A stretch of 64,000 nucleotides of DNA from Bacteroidales bacterium (GTDB lineage: Bacteria; Bacteroidota; Bacteroidia; Bacteroidales; Paludibacteraceae), in assembly GCA_015061115.1 (NCBI GenBank), contig SUXE01000010.1:118654-182653 (forward strand), written 5' to 3'. The notes beneath the pieces were generated by a model. The model had not been told where the DNA came from. It did no database searches and was given only the letters and a program-made list of their open reading frames with translations. Both the position numbers and the translations under genes were made by a program. Every line of letters starts with the position of its first letter. Positions within the stretch are counted from its first letter, which is position 1. Shown piece by piece: positions 9,104 to 16,587 of the stretch.

Positions 9104-10255
9104 ATGTCACTCATAAAAAGACTTTTACAAGATCATATTGAGGAACGTATGTTCAAAGGTAAAGCAATCATTCTTATTGGAGCACGACAAGTAGGAAAAT
9201 CCACACTATGCCAACAAATATTGGATTCTTCTAATTTGCCGGTAGGCAAAGATCAGATTCTTTCGTTGTATTGTGATGATGCTTATGCACGAGAATTGCT
9301 TGAACATGCCGATAATCTGAATGATATGCGTCAACTGGTTGCCAATAATAAACTTATATACGTAGATGAAGCACAGCGCATACAAGGTATAGGAATAAGA
9401 CTAAAGTTAATTACTGATCATTTTAAGGATGTTCAGTTGCTTGTGACAGGGTCTTCATCGTTTATGTTGCAAGGTAAATTGAACGAACCTCTTACAGGTC
9501 GTAAATTTGAGTATCAGCTATTTCCTATATCCATGCAGGAAATTTTGAATGATGGTGGTATATTACGTGCCAAACAGAAGTTCGAATCGATGCTGATATA
9601 TGGGTCGTATCCTGATGTGATAACCGGAGAGCAAAATCCGCGTGAAATATTGCAGAACCTATCAGGTAGCTATATGTATCAGGATTTACTCTCATTGGAG
9701 GGGGTACGAAAACCAGTAATAATAGAAAAATTACTTGTGGCATTGGCGTTACAAGTTGGCAGTGAGGTCTCATATAATGAGTTGGCTCTTACCGTTGGAA
9801 CAGATAGTAGAACGATTGAGAAATATGTTGACTTGCTAGAGAAGTGCTATATCGTCTTTCGTTTGAATGGTCTGAGCAGAAATCTTAGATCAGAACTGAA
9901 GAAAAGCAAGAAAATATATTTTTACGACAACGGCATAAGGAATGCTCTCATTCAAAATTTCAATTCCATCAACCTTCGTCAAGACATGGGTGCATTGTGG
10001 GAGAATTTTTTTATTTCGGAACGCATGAAATACAATCGTTATAATGGTCGCTATGTGAATACTTATTTTTGGAGAACAAAAGAGCAGCAAGAAATAGACT
10101 ATATAGAAGAATGCGACGGAGCGATGACAGCATTTGAAATGAAATGGAATCCTAATAAAGGTGGCTCAAAATTTCCCAAAGCTTTCCTAGAGGCATACAA
10201 TATCAAGGAAACAGTTGTTATAACTCCCAATAATTATTTGGACTGGCTACAATAA
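9104..10255 (+). CDS. AAA-type ATPase with DUF4143 C-terminal domain
   Basis: The 383-aa protein has a Walker A motif GARQVGKSTL near residue 27, a Walker B-like stretch KLIYVDEAQRI near residue 85 and a sensor-like LLVTGSSSFML near residue 115. After about residue 200 comes the DUF4143 region with a helix-turn-helix-like part (YNELALTVGTDSRTIEKYVDLLE) and a C-terminal nuclease-like fold (EIDYIEECDGAMTAFEMKW). The family is abundant in Bacteroidota and its biological role is not established. It is monocistronic with its own promoter. A second family member lies at 14584-15762. Confidence 0.85.
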   Translation: MSLIKRLLQDHIEERMFKGKAIILIGARQVGKSTLCQQILDSSNLPVGKDQILSLYCDDAYARELLEHADNLNDMRQLVANNKLIYVDEAQRIQGIGIRLKLITDHFKDVQLLVTGSSSFMLQGKLNEPLTGRKFEYQLFPISMQEILNDGGILRAKQKFESMLIYGSYPDVITGEQNPREILQNLSGSYMYQDLLSLEGVRKPVIIEKLLVALALQVGSEVSYNELALTVGTDSRTIEKYVDLLEKCYIVFRLNGLSRNLRSELKKSKKIYFYDNGIRNALIQNFNSINLRQDMGALWENFFISERMKYNRYNGRYVNTYFWRTKEQQEIDYIEECDGAMTAFEMKWNPNKGGSKFPKAFLEAYNIKETVVITPNNYLDWLQ

Positions 10256-10292
10256 TAACATAAACATAAGAGTGCATTAAGAACCCTTTTTC

Positions 10293-11072
10293 CTATAGCT
10301 TGAATTTCAGCGAAAATTCAAGTGAGTGGTCGCTGTGCTTATACGTCACGTCTTCTCTTATTGGAGGCAAAACACTGCGATAGTCAAACTCGTAGATGAC
10401 GCTTAAATACAAGGCTGACACTATCTTGCATTCTATTTCTGCCTCATTCCTTATCAAATAATCATTGAACTCGCCCACTTTCGGCTGATAGAAAATTTTC
10501 TCTATCAGATGGACCGACTCACCAATCTTTTGCTTCATTTTGGGCCTCAGGGAGAGACGGAATGCCTGGTCATCCAAGGTTTTCTTATCGTCTGTGTAGT
10601 CGACGACATCGTAAAGCCCAGCCAGACTGATGGAGTAGTCGCAGACTTTGGGTTTGTTATAAATACGGTATTTGACTCCCGCCACTGAATACAATCTGAA
10701 GTTGTAGCCTTTGTAAGTGTTGTGGACGTACTCACATGCAAGCAGTGGCGACCATTTCCTGTATTGTATAAAATCTACTTTAAGTGCAGCTTCAATGCCG
10801 TTGTTTTTTATTTTATGGTCGCTTTGGGAAAAGGTGTATTTCCCTGCCAATGCGAATGAAATAGTGCTGTCGTCTGTAGCGATCCCTCCCGTCGCCTTGA
10901 TATCTGATTTATCGATGTTTCCTGAACTCAATGATCCTCCTGCAGAGAGAAATCCAGACAATTTTTTCTCTTTCGCTTCTTCCTTTTTTTCTGTCTCTTC
11001 TGCATTCGACGTGAATGTGCAGAACATTATCATTGTCAATAATACAATGATTAGATGAGGTTTACGTAACAT
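10293..11072 (-). CDS. DUF481-family outer-membrane beta-barrel protein
   Basis: This protein of about 259 aa starts with MLRKPHLIIVLLTMIMFCTF, a signal peptide that should be cleaved near SNAEE. A charged KKEEAKEKK linker and alternating beta strands follow to the C-terminus, typical of the DUF481/YdiY group of outer-membrane proteins of unknown function. An upstream ATG at 11123 is open in frame, but the promoter -7 element at 11091-11098 lies inside that extension, so I take the start at 11072. It converges on the preceding ATPase gene with only about 37 bp between stops. Confidence 0.72.
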   Translation of the reverse strand: MLRKPHLIIVLLTMIMFCTFTSNAEETEKKEEAKEKKLSGFLSAGGSLSSGNIDKSDIKATGGIATDDSTISFALAGKYTFSQSDHKIKNNGIEAALKVDFIQYRKWSPLLACEYVHNTYKGYNFRLYSVAGVKYRIYNKPKVCDYSISLAGLYDVVDYTDDKKTLDDQAFRLSLRPKMKQKIGESVHLIEKIFYQPKVGEFNDYLIRNEAEIECKIVSALYLSVIYEFDYRSVLPPIREDVTYKHSDHSLEFSLKFKL

Positions 11073-11090
11073 AAATTCTGATTCTTTGCG

Positions 11091-11098
11091 CAAAGATA
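11091..11098 (-). promoter_or_regulatory. -7 promoter element of the DUF481 gene
   Basis: The reverse strand reads TATCTTTG, a TAnnTTTG match 19 nt upstream of the chosen start codon. It helps exclude the longer reading frame. Confidence 0.6.
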
Positions 11099-11189
11099 GT
11101 GAAAATTTGCCAAATGAACTCATAGTGGATTATGGGTTTGCACTATTTGTCACGTCACCTGAGTCTCTCCGGATTTTAATAAATGAAGC

Positions 11190-11234
11190 CGAATTTTTCA
11201 GCAAATTTACAATTTTGCACGATAGAGTATGCAA
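11190..11234. repeat. 45-bp direct repeat, left copy, containing an orphan promoter
   Basis: This 45-bp sequence is identical to 15767-15811, the promoter region of the second DUF4143 ATPase. It contains a reverse-strand TAAATTTG -7 element (11202-11209) and one TTGCACGATAGAGTATGCAA motif (11215-11234). No ATPase gene follows it here; the next reverse-strand gene is the DUF481 gene about 120 bp on. It looks like a boundary or a relic of recombination. Confidence 0.8.
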
Positions 11235-11336
11235 TTTTTAAACCACAGAGGCCAGAAGGTCCCAGAGAAAAGTCTACGACTTTTTTGAGAGAAAGAGAGA
11301 AAATTGTGCAGAGACAATAATAGAAATTGATAGTTT

Positions 11337-12500
11337 TTACTTGTTTCCTTTAGCCCTGTTATGTGTAACACAAAGCATCTGACAATTATTTATATCTGTT
11401 GCACCTCCTTTGCTCCATGCTGTCACGTGATCAGCGTCCATTTCTGTCAGTTTCCAAATCTTTGTTTTGTTGGTATTGTCACCCAAAGCACATAGAGGAC
11501 AGTTGGATTGACCTGCAGCTTCTGCCGTTTTGGTTTGTTTAGCATAAACAGTTTTCTTGGTTGCATCATCGAATACTCTTACTTCAATCAGTTTGTGTTC
11601 CACACACCCGCCAAGGATGTATTCATATATGCCTTTTCTGTTCTTTACGTATGGGTCGCCATATAGTTCTTTCACCTTCTTGTCCACGTCATCTATGCTA
11701 TATGCCTTTGTGTGGTAGGTCTCATAGAGCCGTCCCCATTCCAATCCGCACATTTCTTTTTCAACTGATTTGAAGGTTGTAGATATCCATTCAATGACGC
11801 TTATAAAGTATGTTTTCAGTTCATTGATGTTTGTGTCCTGACGATGTTGGCTCATGTAGTTGTCAACAGCTCCTTTGCTCACCCAGTCGAGAGCTGTGCG
11901 TAGAAAGTCCTGACGAATGACAGAACCAGAGACGTATGCACTCCATTTTTGAATGTTGGCATTTTGTGAGTTTGAAAACTCTGCTTTTGCGAGTGTGACG
12001 AATGGACCAGAATATATGGCATTAAGAAGTTCTTGCTCTTTTAGTGGTACTCCAGCTATATTGATAGTCTTGAACCACTCTTTGATTTCACTCTCTTCAC
12101 CTTCGCAAATATAGATGAGCAAAGGAGTCTGCATTATCTTGTCTTGCAGATTTTTTGGGAGTCCGCTGAAGTATTGTTCCATTCCGTTACTATCCTTTAT
12201 TGCGAATTTTTTTGTCACATATCGACCAAAGGAAGTGATACGTTGTTGACCGTCGAGCACTTCATATTTATCTTCACCTATTTTGTTGAAATAGATGATT
12301 CCCAACGGATAGCCTTTTATGATTGAGTCTATCACAGCCACATCTTTTTTGCCATCCGCATAGATGTAGTTTCGCTGATACTCTGGTTGGATGGTGAGTT
12401 TTCCATCCAGTCCGAACAAACCTTTGCCTTCCAACTCGTTGTATTGGAACCCTTTGCAGATATCTGCGATGGTGATGTCAGTACGGAGTTGTGTTTTCAT
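11337..12500 (-). CDS. DUF262 (GmrS-like) protein with C-terminal HNH nuclease
   Basis: At 387 aa from the ATG at 12500, the protein has an N-terminal DUF262/ParB-like domain with [20 protein letters not shown] and the nucleotide-processing motif [11 protein letters not shown]. The C-terminal 60 residues form an HNH nuclease: a CPLC zinc knuckle, MDADHVTAW with the catalytic His, then [15 protein letters not shown]. The arrangement resembles GmrSD-type restriction enzymes that use NTP hydrolysis to control cleavage. It is the last gene of a reverse-strand unit behind an EcoRI-family methyltransferase, so a restriction or modification-dependent defence role is inferred. The longer frame starting at 12545 runs through an intercistronic hairpin and is less likely. 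Confidence 0.85.
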   Translation of the reverse strand: MKTQLRTDITIADICKGFQYNELEGKGLFGLDGKLTIQPEYQRNYIYADGKKDVAVIDSIIKGYPLGIIYFNKIGEDKYEVLDGQQRITSFGRYVTKKFAIKDSNGMEQYFSGLPKNLQDKIMQTPLLIYICEGEESEIKEWFKTINIAGVPLKEQELLNAIYSGPFVTLAKAEFSNSQNANIQKWSAYVSGSVIRQDFLRTALDWVSKGAVDNYMSQHRQDTNINELKTYFISVIEWISTTFKSVEKEMCGLEWGRLYETYHTKAYSIDDVDKKVKELYGDPYVKNRKGIYEYILGGCVEHKLIEVRVFDDATKKTVYAKQTKTAEAAGQSNCPLCALGDNTNKTKIWKLTEMDADHVTAWSKGGATDINNCQMLCVTHNRAKGNK

Positions 12501-12535
12501 GATTGTTTGATTTTTGTTTGTTGTACATCTTTTGG

Positions 12536-12571
12536 AACCCCGCACATCTACGTTACGATGTACGGGGGTTA
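12536..12571 (-). promoter_or_regulatory. Intercistronic hairpin before the DUF262-HNH gene
   Basis: Arms at 12536-12552 and 12556-12571 form a GC-rich stem (AACCCC paired with GGGGTT, ACATC with GATGT). It lies between the small-protein stop and the nuclease start codon. No T run follows on the reverse strand, so it is more likely an RNA-processing, stability or translation-control element than a terminator. Confidence 0.5.
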
Positions 12572-12601
12572 TTGAGATGGATTCTTACGAGTGCTGGAAA
12601 G

Positions 12602-12895
12602 TTAAGTCCATGCTTCGAATTCTACGGTATTGCCGTTATCCGCTCTGATTTTACCATATCCAGCGGCCTCAAGTTCTCCTCCTGCTTTTTTGTCGACCTT
12701 AAACTTTATATGTCTATAACCATTCTGTTTGGCGGTTTCAATCAGCTCTTTTGCTCCTTCAACTTGTTTCTCTGTGTTGTCGGTGAACGTCTCTTTGATT
12801 AGGTATCCAAGCCAACCCATAGGACCACTTGCAAGTAATCCTGCATTTAACCATCCTTCTTTAGTGGTTAAGTCAAATTTTTGTGAAAAATCCAT
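12602..12895 (-). CDS. Small protein of unknown function in the methyltransferase-nuclease unit
   Basis: The 97-aa product starts MDFSQKFDLTTKEGWLNAGL and includes a glycine-rich, moderately hydrophobic stretch (residues about 17-35) and then a charged alpha/beta-like half ending in NGNTVEFEAWT. I do not recognise the family. I chose the ATG at 12895 because the longer frame to 12970 would run back into the methyltransferase gene. The start lies 19 bp after the methyltransferase stop, so the two are probably co-transcribed. It could be an accessory or inhibitor of the nuclease, but nothing in the sequence proves that. Confidence 0.6.
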   Translation of the reverse strand: MDFSQKFDLTTKEGWLNAGLLASGPMGWLGYLIKETFTDNTEKQVEGAKELIETAKQNGYRHIKFKVDKKAGGELEAAGYGKIRADNGNTVEFEAWT

Positions 12896-12914
12896 AATAT
12901 TAAATGGTTGATAA

Positions 12915-14027
12915 TTAGTCTTGTTTTTTGCGGATAAGGATACGGGAGTATGGACATTTAGGTGTTCCATCTATTGTATATTGGATGTCTGTCCTTCCTC
13001 TATAATTCTTAGTAACGCCGAGAGATTTGGCTAACTCTCCTGAACCGATGCCAATTAGTTCAAATTGTTCAGGACAATATTTACCTAAAAAGGAATCTGG
13101 AACTCCCATTATCCCATCATAATCTGATGGGATTGCATCGGTATAAGGAACATCAAGTGCTTCGAAATTATCATACTTTATATAGCCATATTTCTTAATC
13201 TCTTTGTGTTTGCTATATTTCAAATTATCTGATAGAGTCATGAGTTGAAGAGGCTGGTGGCGTCTTCCATGCTCAATATTTGTAAACCATGCAATAGCTG
13301 GTGTCTTTACGTAATTTTCATCTGGATTATATCCCTGGGATTCAACAAATTTTCTATTTGCTTCAAGGTTATTTTCATATGGAGTTTTGAATACAAGAGA
13401 AATGTTAAATCCGTATCCTACCCAAATGTCGTTTGTTTTTATACGAGTAAATATTTTTGAGTAATGAATTGCACTCATTCTTCCCAATATGATGAATTTT
13501 TTCTGGGAATCTTGTACCCAATCCATGAAGTCTATAAACAGCGAAAAAGGAGGATTTGTGATGATTATGTCCGCTTCATCACGCAATTTTTTCACCTCAT
13601 TGCTCCGAAAATCACCGTCGCCTTCAAGATAATCCCATTCGAGATCGTCATAGTCTATGGTGCCGTTGTTGTTCACGTCTCTTTCCAGAATGAAAATCTT
13701 GCCGTTGGTCTTGGATTTATCTTTGTCGTAGTTGGGGTTTTCCGTCTCGAAGAGAGTAGGTTGCCAACTTTTTATAGTTTTGCTTTCTGGGGCGAAACTC
13801 GTGGAAATCAGTTTCTTTAGCCCGAATTCCTCAAAGTTTTGTGCAAAAAATTTAGTGAAGTTGCTCCATTCTGGATCATCACATGGAAGAAGGATAGTTT
13901 TTCCTCTGAAAACGTCGGGGTTATATTCGAGGTATGCGTTCACCTCTTTTTGAATGTCGGCATATTGCGTGTAGAACTCGTCGTTCTTGGCATTTTTAGC
14001 CGCTCCAAGATTGCTATTTCCTGCCAT
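12915..14027 (-). CDS. EcoRI-family adenine-specific DNA methyltransferase
   Basis: This 370-aa protein should transfer a methyl group from S-adenosylmethionine to adenine in DNA. It has the amino-methyltransferase motif IV as ITNPPFSLF near residue 155, preceded by DEADII. Its N-terminus (NAKNDEFYTQYADIQKEVNAYL) and the ILLPCDDPEWSNFTKFF region are typical of M.EcoRI-like enzymes. The full family length is present. It is the first gene of a reverse-strand unit with a small protein and a DUF262-HNH nuclease. A perfect inverted repeat starts two bases before its start codon and a structured leader lies further upstream, so its expression is probably regulated. The recognition sequence cannot be read from the protein. 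Confidence 0.88.
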   Translation of the reverse strand: MAGNSNLGAAKNAKNDEFYTQYADIQKEVNAYLEYNPDVFRGKTILLPCDDPEWSNFTKFFAQNFEEFGLKKLISTSFAPESKTIKSWQPTLFETENPNYDKDKSKTNGKIFILERDVNNNGTIDYDDLEWDYLEGDGDFRSNEVKKLRDEADIIITNPPFSLFIDFMDWVQDSQKKFIILGRMSAIHYSKIFTRIKTNDIWVGYGFNISLVFKTPYENNLEANRKFVESQGYNPDENYVKTPAIAWFTNIEHGRRHQPLQLMTLSDNLKYSKHKEIKKYGYIKYDNFEALDVPYTDAIPSDYDGIMGVPDSFLGKYCPEQFELIGIGSGELAKSLGVTKNYRGRTDIQYTIDGTPKCPYSRILIRKKQD

Positions 14028-14028
14028 G

Positions 14029-14061
14029 ATTGATAGTCGTTTTCAGCACTTGACTATCAAT
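14029..14061 (-). promoter_or_regulatory. Inverted repeat abutting the methyltransferase start codon
   Basis: ATTGATAGTC (14029-14038) and GACTATCAAT (14052-14061) are perfect 10-bp arms around 13 nt. In RNA the hairpin would sit directly at the start codon, and in DNA it could be an operator. Confidence 0.6.
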
Positions 14062-14085
14062 TCCCATCAGGTAGTGTCGGGCGAA

Positions 14086-14291
14086 AAGAAAGGTGTGGAC
14101 CTTTCTACTCGCGTTCACAGGGAAGCCTGAGATGAAACCCCGCACTCTACTTATAGAAGCCCACACCTAAAGGTGCGAGCATTAAACTCATATAAGTAGA
14201 GATTCAGAGTTCGTTTTTAAAGCGTCTCCGTGAACATTGCTATCCGATTTTCAAATCAAATCAGTTTCTCAGGCTTTTTGGTTTGAACGCG
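14086..14291 (-). ncRNA. Highly structured leader RNA with attenuator-like 3' hairpin
   Basis: On the reverse strand four perfect pairings occur. CGCGTTCA (14291-14284) pairs with TGAACGCG (14117-14110). AAGCCTGAGA (14276-14267) pairs with TCTCAGGCTT (14132-14123). CTCTACTTATA (14201-14191) pairs with TATAAGTAGAG (14155-14145). These three are nested. A fourth local hairpin, GAAAGGT/ACCTTTC (14105-14088), is followed by TTTT like a terminator. AGGTGTGG in the apical part (14168-14161) is also complementary to CCACACCT inside that last hairpin, so two alternative folds are possible. The RNA lies between a TATATTTG promoter element and the methyltransferase gene. I do not recognise a known RNA family; folding and pairing are my reading, not a computed result. 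Confidence 0.6.
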
Positions 14292-14448
14292 AATAATAGC
14301 TAATGCTTATGTTAAAAATATGTATTTACTTCAAAAAATTACTTTCTGTTTTTTTACAAATTATATTATGGTGTCTGGTTTCTAATTCCATAGAGATTTT
14401 ACAAATGAATCTTTATGGTCTTCAAGCAGAACGGTTGTAATTTATATG

Positions 14449-14456
14449 CAAATATA
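14449..14456 (-). promoter_or_regulatory. -7 promoter element of the leader RNA / methyltransferase unit
   Basis: The reverse strand reads TATATTTG, a TAnnTTTG match. It would give a transcript with a leader of about 415 nt before the methyltransferase start. The rest of the 556-bp intergenic region (14028-14583) is AT-rich and shows no gene. Confidence 0.5.
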
Positions 14457-14583
14457 AAGAGAAAATTAAAAAATCGACATTTTATTACTTGTAATTTCCA
14501 AAGATGTCAGTCTCCATTACCGATACTAAATTCATATGCTTAATGGATTTCTGATCCTCATATCGGATCATTCGAGTCAGGTT

Positions 14584-15762
14584 TCAATAAATGAATCCGA
14601 ACATCCAAAGTGGAATTTCTCTCATGCTTGCGTATTCGATATCATCCTTGGCGATATAAGCGTTTTTTATATCTTTGATTTGATGAGATGTCTTGTTTTT
14701 TCCTCCTACTTCAAACGTATATCCATTTACTTCAAAATCTGCTTGTGTCGTAGATGAGACAATTGGATAAAAATCTTGGATAAACTGGATAAAAATGTTT
14801 TCTCGTATTGTGCCGATATTTGGATCTCCATCAGAAAGGGCATAGGATAGGTTGGGATTATTCAAATAGATTTTATCTATTTTCTCTAATATCTTAATGC
14901 CACTCGCTTTTTCTCTTACCATTGTGATCAACTGTGCTTTTTCCAAATACATAAAATAATCCGGCAACGCATTTCTTGATATGCCCAACTCTCTTTCCAA
15001 AACAGAGAAATTAGGTTTGAATGGTACACTTTGTGCGATCACATAAAGCAGTTTCTTTAGTTTGGCACTGGAAGTGATATTCATTTTGGCAAATGTCGGC
15101 ACATCAAATTCCACCACTTGTTTTAGCACGCTTTTAAGACGAATAGCATAATCATCCGATTCTAGAAAGAATGGATAATAACCACTCTTCATATATTCTT
15201 TGAAATATACCAAAGGCCGGTATTCTGAATAAGGGAATTTCACTTTCCCCTCAACAATCTCTTCCAATGAATAAGAAGGAAGGTTCAAATGTAAGGTAAG
15301 ATTAAGATATTCACGGAATGACAGTCCTGTTAAATGATATTCCACCTTTCTTCTGCTTAAGTCTGCCCCTCCTTGTTCCAAATCAAGAATCGAAGAACCA
15401 GTGTAAACGATCTGGAGGTCTGGCAAAAGGTCGTATATGTTTTTTATTTCAACAGACCAGCCGTTATATTTATGGATTTCATCAATATATAATTTCTTTC
15501 CACCATTTTGGTAAAACTCTTTTGCTAAATCAAACAATCTATGAGTAGTGAAATAAAAATCATCCGCTGTGACATAGAGAGAAGTTTCTATGTCATTATA
15601 CATTTTGATATGTTGAAGGATTAAGGTCGTTTTTCCCACACCACGTGCTCCTAAAATGGCAACCAACCTATTATTCCAATTGATTTTGTCGTGCAGATAA
15701 CGTACAAAATCAACATTTATTCTATCAATCAGCAGTTTATATGTTTCAATGAGATTGTTCAT
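14584..15762 (-). CDS. AAA-type ATPase with DUF4143-like C-terminus
   Basis: The 392-aa protein has Walker A GARGVGKTTL near residue 38, Walker B-like KLYIDEIHKY near residue 90 and IVYTGSSILDL near residue 120. A helix-turn-helix-like segment (ERELGISRNALPDYFMYLEKA) and a C-terminal domain with DFEVNGYTFEVGG follow. It belongs to the same broad group as the ATPase at 9104 but is only distantly similar. Its start codon lies 17 bp downstream of a TAAATTTG element embedded in a repeat array, which suggests repeat-mediated control. The role of the family is unknown. It faces the methyltransferase unit in the same direction, but a long intergenic region separates the two. Confidence 0.83.
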   Translation of the reverse strand: MNNLIETYKLLIDRINVDFVRYLHDKINWNNRLVAILGARGVGKTTLILQHIKMYNDIETSLYVTADDFYFTTHRLFDLAKEFYQNGGKKLYIDEIHKYNGWSVEIKNIYDLLPDLQIVYTGSSILDLEQGGADLSRRKVEYHLTGLSFREYLNLTLHLNLPSYSLEEIVEGKVKFPYSEYRPLVYFKEYMKSGYYPFFLESDDYAIRLKSVLKQVVEFDVPTFAKMNITSSAKLKKLLYVIAQSVPFKPNFSVLERELGISRNALPDYFMYLEKAQLITMVREKASGIKILEKIDKIYLNNPNLSYALSDGDPNIGTIRENIFIQFIQDFYPIVSSTTQADFEVNGYTFEVGGKNKTSHQIKDIKNAYIAKDDIEYASMREIPLWMFGFIY

Positions 15763-15766
15763 ATAG

Positions 15767-15811
15767 CGAATTTTTCAGCAAATTTACAATTTTGCACGAT
15801 AGAGTATGCAA
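15767..15811. repeat. 45-bp direct repeat, right copy (ATPase promoter)
   Basis: Identical to 11190-11234. It contains the reverse-strand -7 element TAAATTTG at 15779-15786, 17 bp before the ATPase start codon, and the first TTGCACGATAGAGTATGCAA unit of the adjacent array. Confidence 0.85.
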
Positions 15812-15996
15812 AAATCTTCAAAAATTGCACGATAGAGTATGCAATTTTGCCGTAAAACTGCATGATGCACTATGCAAATTTTATGTGATAAGTATCCGAA
15901 TCAGGCACTTTAAAAAGAAAAGTGTATTTTTTAAGGGGTTGATTTTACGGAAAAGTGTATTTTTTGAGTGCTAATTTTTACGGAAAAGTGTATTTT
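15792..15996. repeat. 33-bp-period repeat array upstream of the ATPase gene
   Basis: TTGCACGATAGAGTATGCAA begins at 15792 and 15825, with a diverged copy at 15858, exactly 33 bp apart. A second motif, GAAAAGTGTATTTT, begins at 15917, 15950 and 15983, again exactly 33 bp apart. The units are contiguous with diverging sequence between motifs. The first motif is a partial dyad (TTGCA...TGCAA), as expected of a protein-binding site, and the array covers the -33 region and upstream of the ATPase promoter. The plus-strand frame through it gives an 11-residue repeat, which I regard as a by-product. Confidence 0.75.
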
Positions 15997-16093
15997 GTAT
16001 TCTTAAAAGTAAGATTTACAATAAGATATGAATTTATCTAATGAAGAACCGATAGGAGAGTGGTGACATATGGTTATGAATCCAAATTTTTCC

Positions 16094-16101
16094 TACATTT
16101 G
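16094..16101 (+). promoter_or_regulatory. -7 promoter element of the small lipoprotein gene
   Basis: TACATTTG matches TAnnTTTG, 26 nt before the start codon. The same TCCTACATTTGTAAA context recurs before the WYL gene at 58999. Confidence 0.6.
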
Positions 16102-16126
16102 TAAAAATATTATTTAAATCAACGAC

Positions 16127-16501
16127 ATGAAAATAAGACATATCATAGTTGCGACGTTGCTTGCTTTATCTGTAGCGTCTTGCTCCACAAAACAGACTCC
16201 GATCGACCGTTTGACTCAGCTGAGCGAGCAGCTCGACAAGAGTGATGCCAAATACTCTGAAGAGGAGTGGGTGGCATTGGGTTCTGAACTAGAGGAGATT
16301 GAGGAGGAGATACAGAAGAATAAGAGCCAGTATACTGAGGAGGAACTTCAGGAGATCAACCGTCTTAAAGGCAAATGTCTTGGCAAATTGGCTAAGAAGG
16401 CGGCAAACGATTTTGCAGGTGAGATTGGTAATTTCCTTAAGGAATCAGATGGCTTGTTGGATGGTTTCATGGATGAGATCAACAAGGGGAAAGAGGAATA
16501 G
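16127..16501 (+). CDS. Small lipoprotein, predicted helical
   Basis: The 124-aa product has a lipoprotein signal, MKIRHIIVATLLALSVASC, with the lipid-bearing Cys at residue 19. The mature part is rich in Glu, Lys and Gln (WVALGSELEEIEEEIQKNKSQ) and should be mostly helical, perhaps a short coiled coil. Similar small lipoproteins are frequent in Bacteroidota and have no known function. It has its own promoter. A G-rich, GGTTGGAG-type imperfect repeat follows the stop (16500-16580). Confidence 0.8.
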   Translation: MKIRHIIVATLLALSVASCSTKQTPIDRLTQLSEQLDKSDAKYSEEEWVALGSELEEIEEEIQKNKSQYTEEELQEINRLKGKCLGKLAKKAANDFAGEIGNFLKESDGLLDGFMDEINKGKEE

Positions 16502-16587
16502 TTGGAGGTTGAGAGGTTGGAGGTTAACAGGTTAGAGAATAGTGGTTGAAGGGTAAAGATAAGAGGTTGGAGAAGACGTTGGAATTT

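Noticed and set aside
14086-14291. Leader RNA as an OMEGA/HEARO RNA or a retron RNA
   Set aside because: No IscB, TnpB or reverse transcriptase gene is nearby. The only HNH protein is of the DUF262 type at the far end of the operon.
15792-15974. A plus-strand frame encoding an 11-residue repeat (HDRVC and KSVFF motifs)
   Set aside because: It is the read-through of the 33-bp DNA array, which sits at the ATPase promoter. Codons drift without keeping a protein pattern outside the motifs.
15792-15996. 33-bp-spaced repeats as a CRISPR array
   Set aside because: Units are contiguous with no unique spacers, the motif changes midway, and no cas gene is present.
16500-16580. G-rich GGTTGGAG repeats as a quadruplex control element
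   Set aside because: Runs of G are only two long and irregular. Such low-complexity repeats are common between Bacteroidota genes.
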